Part shown: piece after piece, positions 35,840-40,648 of the stretch
How positions within the stretch are numbered: the stretch's first letter is position 1
Layout of the letters: each line of letters opens with the position of its first letter
NCBI GenBank assembly: GCA_902475545.1
Contig: CABRZP010000016.1
Location: 1-40,648 of the forward strand
DNA length: 40,648 nucleotides
Reading direction: 5' to 3'
Source of the DNA: an uncultured bacterium
GTDB lineage: Bacteria; Cyanobacteriota; Vampirovibrionia; Gastranaerophilales; Gastranaerophilaceae
Made by a program: the position numbers and the translations under genes
Notes under the pieces: generated by a model
Seen by the model: the letters and a program-made list of their open reading frames with translations, nothing else
The model's database searches: none
What the model was told of the DNA's origin: nothing

Positions 35840-37633
35840 ATGGAAAAGAACAACGAAACTTTGAGTATTTTAAGACACTCAACTTCACACATCATGGCAC
35901 AAGCGGTTCAAAGCCTGTTCCCATCTGCAAAGTTAGCAATAGGACCGGCAACTGCTGACGGATTTTACTATGATTTCGATTTAACTGACGGTCATGCTTT
36001 TACAGAAGATGATTTAGCTAAAATCGAAGAAAAAATGAAAGAGATTATTAAACAAAATCTTACATTTGAAAAATATGTAATCCCTGACGTTGAAGCTCAA
36101 ATTAAAGCATTTAAAGATGAAGGTGAAATCTACAAAGCTGAACTTTTAGAAGAACACAAAAATGACAATCCAACTTTGTATATAACAAAAGACAAAGACG
36201 GCAATGCATTATTTAATGACCTTTGTGCAGGTCCACACCTTCCAAATACCTCATATATAAAAGCAAATGCAATTAAATTATTAAAAGTTGCAGGTGCTTA
36301 CTGGCGTGGTAACGAAAACAACAAAATGCTTCAAAGAATTTATGCTACTGCATACTGGAATAAGGAAGATTTACAAAGCTATTTAACATTTATTGAAGAA
36401 GCTGAAAAACGTGACCACAGAAAACTTGGAAAACAATTAGACTTATTCTCTGTAAGAGAAGAACTAGGTGGCGGTTTAGTATTATGGCATCCAAACCTTT
36501 ATACAGTAAGAGAACAAATAGAAAACTACTGGAGAGAAGAACACAGAAAACGTGGTTATGTTATCGTTCAAACTCCACAAATTGCCAAATCTAAATTGTG
36601 GGAAATTTCAGGTCACATGGATCACTACAAAGAAAACATGTTCTTTATTCAAAAAGATGAAGATTCAGATGAACAATTTGTAGTAAAACCTATGAATTGT
36701 CCGTTCCACATTTTGATTTATCAAGCAAACAGATATTCTTACCGTTCATTACCGTTACGTATGGCAGAATTAGGTACAGTTTACCGTAAAGAAAAATCAG
36801 GAGCTTTGTCAGGTTTAACACGTGTTCAAGGCTTTACTCAAGATGATGCTCACGTATTCTGTACACCTGAGCAATTAGTTGATGAAATTAATGCAATTAT
36901 TGACTTTGTAGCAGATGCAATGGGCCTATTCAATATGACATTTGAAGTTGAATTATCAACCCGCCCTGAAAGCTTTGTAGGTGAAATCGAAAACTGGGAC
37001 AGAGCTGAAGCCGGCTTAAAAGAAGCAATGGAAAGACGTGGAATGAATTATGAAATCAATGAAGGCGATGGTGCATTCTACGGACCAAAAATCGACTTCA
37101 AGATTAAAGATGCAATCGGTAGAACATGGCAATGTGCTACAATTCAGTTAGACTTCAATCTTCCTGCAAGATTTGATATCAAATATCAAGATAAAGATGG
37201 TCAATTAAAAACACCGATTATGCTTCACCGTGTAATTTTCGGTTCTATGGAAAGATTCCACGGAATTCTTATTGAACACTACGCAGGTGCATTCCCAACA
37301 TGGCTTGCTCCAACTCAAGTAAATATTGTTCCGATTTCTAACGAAAAACATGTTGATTTCGCTGAACAAGTTTACAAAAAGATGAGAGATGCAGGAATCC
37401 GAGTAAATCTTGATGATCGTTCAGAATCAATGAACTACAAAATCAGAGAATCCCTTCAAGATAAGAAAATCCCTTACGTTTGTGTAATCGGAGACAAAGA
37501 AATTGAAGCTAATTCTGTTGCAGTTCGTGCTCGTGGTATCGGTCAGGTTGGAACTCTTACGGTTGATGAATTCATTGAAAAAGTCACCGAAGAAGTCAAA
37601 TCAAGAGCAAATGAATCATTTGCAAAAAAATAA
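35840..37633 (+). CDS. thrS: Threonyl-tRNA synthetase without TGS domain
   Basis: 597 aa from ATG 35840; a GTG at 35813 adds 9 unlikely residues. Class II synthetase charging tRNA-Thr. It starts directly with the N2 editing domain (LRHSTSHIMAQAVQSLFP, with HxxxH-like histidines), followed by the C-A-G-P-H segment. The catalytic core has Cys in PMNCPFHI, motif 2 GTVYRKEKSGALSGLTRVQGF, DDAHVFC, motif 3 LHRVIFGSMERFHGILIEH, and the anticodon domain WLAPTQVNIVPIS. E. coli ThrRS (642 aa) has a further ~60-residue N-terminal TGS domain that is missing here. Regulated, it seems, by the structured leader. Confidence 0.95.
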   Translation: MEKNNETLSILRHSTSHIMAQAVQSLFPSAKLAIGPATADGFYYDFDLTDGHAFTEDDLAKIEEKMKEIIKQNLTFEKYVIPDVEAQIKAFKDEGEIYKAELLEEHKNDNPTLYITKDKDGNALFNDLCAGPHLPNTSYIKANAIKLLKVAGAYWRGNENNKMLQRIYATAYWNKEDLQSYLTFIEEAEKRDHRKLGKQLDLFSVREELGGGLVLWHPNLYTVREQIENYWREEHRKRGYVIVQTPQIAKSKLWEISGHMDHYKENMFFIQKDEDSDEQFVVKPMNCPFHILIYQANRYSYRSLPLRMAELGTVYRKEKSGALSGLTRVQGFTQDDAHVFCTPEQLVDEINAIIDFVADAMGLFNMTFEVELSTRPESFVGEIENWDRAEAGLKEAMERRGMNYEINEGDGAFYGPKIDFKIKDAIGRTWQCATIQLDFNLPARFDIKYQDKDGQLKTPIMLHRVIFGSMERFHGILIEHYAGAFPTWLAPTQVNIVPISNEKHVDFAEQVYKKMRDAGIRVNLDDRSESMNYKIRESLQDKKIPYVCVIGDKEIEANSVAVRARGIGQVGTLTVDEFIEKVTEEVKSRANESFAKK

Positions 37634-37644
37634 GAAAAGAATCA

Positions 37645-37678
37645 AGAGTCCCTGTCAAAATGACAGGGACTCTTTTTA
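37645..37678 (+). terminator. Terminator of thrS
   Basis: Perfect 13-bp stem AGAGTCCCTGTCA/TGACAGGGACTCT with loop AAA, followed by TTTTT. Confidence 0.95.
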
Positions 37679-37710
37679 TAATAATCTATTAAATTAGACT
37701 TTTTTAAATA

Positions 37711-38289
37711 TTATTTTTTAATGCCAAAGTAAACAGCTTCTGCAAAGGCTTCTCCCTCTTCAGCCACCAATTTAAGATAGCCTTCCGATTGTCTTATTTC
37801 ATCAGGAGTTTTTACCTTTCTTGGTGCAAATGCAGATTCAAAAACATCTCCGGATTTCTTGGTTTCTCCGGCAACCGAAGCTTCGATAAGGTTTTCCGTA
37901 TCTGTACCTAATATTTCAGGTGCGGTATAATTTCGGTCAAAACGTCTTTTTTCCCTTACTTCACGAGATAATCTATCCGGATTTTTACCTTTCTGACTAT
38001 AATTTCTGGAATCTAATCTTTCTTTAATAAAAATATCCAAATCTTCCTTATCTATATTTTCGCCTTCAAATTTTTGATAAACTTTATACCCGATTTTTCG
38101 CAACTTGCCAATAAAAGTTGCATCTTCGCTATCTGCAATTGAAATTCTTGCATGCCCAACTTTACTTTTACCTATAAGTCCATTTGGATAAGATTCAATT
38201 AATTCTCTTAATTTAGCTTTCTTTGCTGAATTTATACCTGCTTGAGATATAGGTATTCTGTAGGTTGAGCCAAAAGTAACATCTGTCAT
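37711..38289 (-). CDS. Cytoplasmic protein of unknown function
   Basis: 192 aa, not recognised, with a strong GGGGGA ribosome binding site. An N-terminal unit MTDVTFGSTYRIPISQAGI, then ARISIADSEDATFIGKLRKI and YKVYQKFEGENIDKEDLDIF, looks like a small alpha/beta fold. The middle (90-130) is Arg/Lys rich and probably disordered, and the end is helical (YLKLVAEEGEAFAEAVYFGI). No signal peptide or membrane helix. It stands alone between thrS and panD. Similar short stand-alone proteins with an FGxTYRIP start occur in Gastranaerophilales, I believe, but this was not checked. Confidence 0.7.
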   Translation of the reverse strand: MTDVTFGSTYRIPISQAGINSAKKAKLRELIESYPNGLIGKSKVGHARISIADSEDATFIGKLRKIGYKVYQKFEGENIDKEDLDIFIKERLDSRNYSQKGKNPDRLSREVREKRRFDRNYTAPEILGTDTENLIEASVAGETKKSGDVFESAFAPRKVKTPDEIRQSEGYLKLVAEEGEAFAEAVYFGIKK

Positions 38290-38331
38290 TATTATCCCCC
38301 TTTTTAATTATAAGACCTGTAAAAATATTTT

Positions 38332-38361
38332 TTGCTACCAATAAAATATTTGTTATATAAT
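38332..38361 (+). promoter_or_regulatory. Probable promoter of panD
   Basis: TTGCTA (38332-38337), 18-bp spacer, TATAAT (38356-38361), 25 nt before ATG 38387. Confidence 0.5.
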
Positions 38362-38386
38362 AGATAAGGTAAAAAAGGTAAGAGAT

Positions 38387-38743
38387 ATGTTATTAGAATT
38401 TTTATACTCCAAAATACACAGAGCCACAGTAACAGACGCTAACTTAAATTATGTTGGTTCTATAACAATAGATGAAACATTATTAAAAGCCGCAAATATT
38501 AAAGAATGGCAAAAAGTTGAAATTTTAGACGTAAACAACGGAGAAAGATTTCAAACTTATGTTATTAAAGGTAAAGCAGGTTCTGGACAAATTTGCCTGA
38601 ATGGTGCAGCAGCAAGAAAAGTTCAACCTGGCGATAAAGTTATTATTGTTACTTACGGCCAATTTGAAGAAAAAGAACTTCAAAATTTCAAACCAACAGT
38701 AGTAATTGTTGATGACAACAATAAAATCGTTGAAAAAAGATAA
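38387..38743 (+). CDS. panD: Aspartate 1-decarboxylase (pro-enzyme)
   Basis: 118 aa. It makes beta-alanine from L-aspartate for pantothenate/CoA. The chain self-cleaves between Gly24 and Ser25 (NYVGSITID), giving a pyruvoyl group on the larger fragment. The rest of the active-site set is visible: K9 and H11 in SKIHRATVT, the YVIKGKAGSGQICLNGAAAR segment, and GDKVIIVTY. Single gene with its own promoter and terminator; no panB or panC beside it. Confidence 0.96.
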   Translation: MLLEFLYSKIHRATVTDANLNYVGSITIDETLLKAANIKEWQKVEILDVNNGERFQTYVIKGKAGSGQICLNGAAARKVQPGDKVIIVTYGQFEEKELQNFKPTVVIVDDNNKIVEKR

Positions 38744-38777
38744 TTTTGTAAAGTTTGTTAACTTTTAAATATTTATT

Positions 38778-38826
38778 AAAAAAGTTCATTTTTAGTTTCC
38801 CAGTAATCAAAAAATGGACTTTTTTA
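38778..38826 (+). terminator. Terminator of panD
   Basis: Sixteen-base arms AAAAAAGTTCATTTTT and AAAAATGGACTTTTTT with one G-T wobble and a ~16-nt loop, followed by T residues. Confidence 0.75.
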
Positions 38827-38933
38827 TTACAGAGAAAATATAAAAATTCAATATTTAGAAAAAAATTTATCAGAATTTAAATAAATTACAAAACCCTACA
38901 AACTCTCTTAATATAATCTTTACAAGAAAAAAC

Positions 38934-38962
38934 TTGACCTTTTGTTTGAAAATCTTTATTCT
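38934..38962 (+). promoter_or_regulatory. Promoter of glnA
   Basis: TTGACC (38934-38939), 17-bp spacer, TATTCT (38957-38962), leaving about 45 nt of leader with AGAGG before the ATG. The AT-rich stretch before it (38830-38930) shows no further gene. Confidence 0.65.
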
Positions 38963-39012
38963 GGTAAAGTAATCTTCTAAAAGATAGATTTTAGTATTAG
39001 AAAGAGGTTAGT

Positions 39013-40377
39013 ATGACAGAGTTCAAACATGTAAGATTAGACGGTAAATCTTTTACAAGAGAAGAAGTAAAAGAGCTTATCAAAGAATACAACATTAAAT
39101 TTATAAAACTACAATTTGTGGATATAAACGGACAAGTAAAAAATATATCACTTCCATCTGAACAAATTGATAAAGCTTTAGATAATGAAATTATGCTTGA
39201 CGGCTCTTCCATTAAGGGTTTTAGAAGTATTGAAACTTCAGATATGTTCTTCCATCCTGATATTAACAGCTTCCAAATTTTGCCTTGGAGAGAACGTAAT
39301 GGCGTAAATGCTGCAAGATTAATTTGTGATATCTATAATGCAGACGGAACACCTTTTGAAGGCTGCCCAAGATGCAATTTAAAACGAGTTATGGAAGCAG
39401 CTGAGAAAATGGGATTTTCAATGAACATTGGCCCTGAAGCTGAATTCTTCTTATTTGCAAAAGATAAAGATGAAAATATTACAACCAAAACTCAAGACCA
39501 CGCAGGCTACTATGATGTTGGTCCAGAGGATTTAGGTGAAGATGTTCGTGGAGATATTGTTTTAACATTGAAAGAAATGGGCTTTGATATTGAAGCTTCT
39601 CACCACGAAGTTGCAGACGGACAGCACGAAATCGACTTCAGATATGCGGATATTCTTACAGCTGCTGACAATGTAACAACTTTTAAAATCGCAGTAAAAG
39701 CAATTGCTGCAAAACATAATTTACACGCTACATTTATGCCAAAACCTATTTTTGGAATAAACGGTTCAGGTATGCACTGTAATGTTTCATTATTTAAAGA
39801 TGGTAAAAACGCATTCTACGACGAAAACGCTGAATACCAACTTTCAGATACGGCAAAATATTCAGTAGGCGGAATGCTAAAACACGTTAAAAGTATTACA
39901 GCAATTACAAATCCGCTTGTTAACAGTTATAAACGTTTAGTTCCGGGATATGAAGCTCCGGTTTATCTTGCCTGGTCACTTGCAAACAGAAGTGCTTTAG
40001 TCAGAGTTCCTGCAAAACGGGGGATTTCAACTAGAGTAGAGCTAAGATCTCCAGATCCGTCTTGCAACCCTTACCTTGCATTTGCTGCAATTTTGGAAGC
40101 CTGCTTAGATGGTATCAGAAATCAAATTGATCCGCCGGCACCAGTTGAAAGTAACATCTACAAACTTACTTCAAAAGAACGTAAAAAACAAAGAATTGAT
40201 TCTCTTCCGGGAAGTCTTGATGATGCCCTTGAACAAATGGATAAATCACTTGTTGCAAAAGCAGCACTGGGAGATCATATTTTTAAAGAATTTATGACTG
40301 CAAAGAAAAAAGAATGGGATTCTTTCAGAACATACGTTTCTCAATGGGAACTTGATAAATATTTAGAAAGATACTAA
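39013..40377 (+). CDS. glnA: Glutamine synthetase type I (GSI-alpha-like)
   Basis: 454 aa. It makes glutamine from glutamate, NH3 and ATP; dodecamer. Seen: FVDINGQVKNISLPSEQ, MLDGSSIKGF, metal-site GPEAEFFLF, HHEVADGQHEIDFRY, the ATP-binding KPIFGINGSGMHCNVSLFKD and NRSALVRVPAKR. It lacks the 25-residue insertion of GSI-beta, and the region of the adenylylated Tyr reads NIYKLTSKERKKQ, so adenylylation control is unlikely and feedback inhibition more likely. Single gene with its own promoter and strong terminator. Confidence 0.96.
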   Translation: MTEFKHVRLDGKSFTREEVKELIKEYNIKFIKLQFVDINGQVKNISLPSEQIDKALDNEIMLDGSSIKGFRSIETSDMFFHPDINSFQILPWRERNGVNAARLICDIYNADGTPFEGCPRCNLKRVMEAAEKMGFSMNIGPEAEFFLFAKDKDENITTKTQDHAGYYDVGPEDLGEDVRGDIVLTLKEMGFDIEASHHEVADGQHEIDFRYADILTAADNVTTFKIAVKAIAAKHNLHATFMPKPIFGINGSGMHCNVSLFKDGKNAFYDENAEYQLSDTAKYSVGGMLKHVKSITAITNPLVNSYKRLVPGYEAPVYLAWSLANRSALVRVPAKRGISTRVELRSPDPSCNPYLAFAAILEACLDGIRNQIDPPAPVESNIYKLTSKERKKQRIDSLPGSLDDALEQMDKSLVAKAALGDHIFKEFMTAKKKEWDSFRTYVSQWELDKYLERY

Positions 40378-40383
40378 TTCACA

Positions 40384-40419
40384 AAAAAGCCTCTGAGATT
40401 ATAATCTCAGAGGCTTTTT
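40384..40419. terminator. Bidirectional terminator
   Basis: Perfect palindrome AAAAAGCCTCTGAGATTA with its complement, followed by T residues on both strands. It serves glnA and the convergent minus-strand gene. Confidence 0.92.
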
Positions 40420-40425
40420 ATTTTC

Positions 40426-40648
40426 TTACATTTGCTTAAGAATTGCACTATTTGTTGTTCTGGTTGTATTTTGTGGTTTGGCACCTAAGGCAGTTTTTTG
40501 GGTTGGGGTTAGTTGTTTTAATACTGTGCGGTTTCTTTGAGATGCATCAGATACGGTATTTTTGCTAGGGTTCATAACCTTTTCATTTACCCCTTTGCCT
40601 TCTTTGCCTAATGACCATCTAAAGCCTGCTGTTAGGGCTATACCGTTT
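40426..40648 (-). CDS. C-terminal end of an unidentified gene, cut by the window edge
   Basis: Open minus-strand frame from the window edge to TAA 40426-40428, 73 codons. It reads NGIALTAGFRWSLGKEGKG, then a low-complexity Asn/Thr/Gln-rich tail ending NSAILKQM. GFRWSLGK looks like an alternating outer-membrane strand, but the tail after it is disordered. It shares the glnA terminator. Product unknown. Confidence 0.65.
   Translation of the reverse strand, partial: NGIALTAGFRWSLGKEGKGVNEKVMNPSKNTVSDASQRNRTVLKQLTPTQKTALGAKPQNTTRTTNSAILKQM

Overview
The window looks like a low-GC, LPS-bearing gut bacterium, most likely a Gastranaerophilales / Melainabacteria-type relative of the Cyanobacteria. 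The reasons are strong AT richness, Kdo transferase plus TonB/ExbBD envelope genes, a ThrRS without the TGS domain, and a coiled-coil protein (31376-32461) whose N-terminus (MGMSASQARFLSLTARKTN) I associate with that lineage. The lineage call comes from family memory and was not tested by a search. TGA is used as a stop.

Left part (1-5.7 kb). The window opens inside an (AGAC)n repeat that is translated at the N-terminus of a GT2 plus KpsC-like glycosyltransferase, so the gene is a strong phase-variation candidate. A membrane protein of unknown role, gatD, and a trpR-trpB operon without trpA follow. The trpR promoter is near perfect and carries duplicated operator-like repeats.

Ehr block (5.5-13.06 kb). 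A minus-strand operon encodes a six-subunit membrane complex related to complex I and group 4 [NiFe] hydrogenases. The large subunit has lost three of the four Ni-Fe ligand cysteines, so it belongs with energy-converting hydrogenase-related (Ehr) complexes and not with true hydrogenases.

Accessory island (about 14.3-21.9 kb). It starts at a POT peptide transporter that lacks a start codon and ends beside tRNA-Phe. AAATGCGAA-containing repeats lie at both edges. Cargo: an RloC-like ABC ATPase with a CxxC hook and an R-x3-E...H triad, a zinc-ribbon HEPN-like protein, a truncated HlyD gene, a Kelch-type surface protein, phage gpG-like and Dam genes, and unidentified fragments. The ATPase/HEPN pair is the best candidate for an undescribed defence system.

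Right part (21.9-40.6 kb). Mostly housekeeping and envelope genes: infC, a 52-aa orphan gene, a TPR protein with dus, a multi-hairpin intergenic repeat, two secreted TrbI/VirB10-like proteins with tonB-exbB-exbD-exbD, the lineage-type coiled-coil protein, waaA, folK, a BaiN/HI0933-type flavoprotein, thrS behind a highly structured leader with a predicted kissing loop, panD, glnA and a partial gene at the edge. Several genes (2316, 3837, 26887, 33967, probably 33897) have a -10 box only 6-9 nt before ATG and no Shine-Dalgarno sequence, which suggests leaderless mRNAs.
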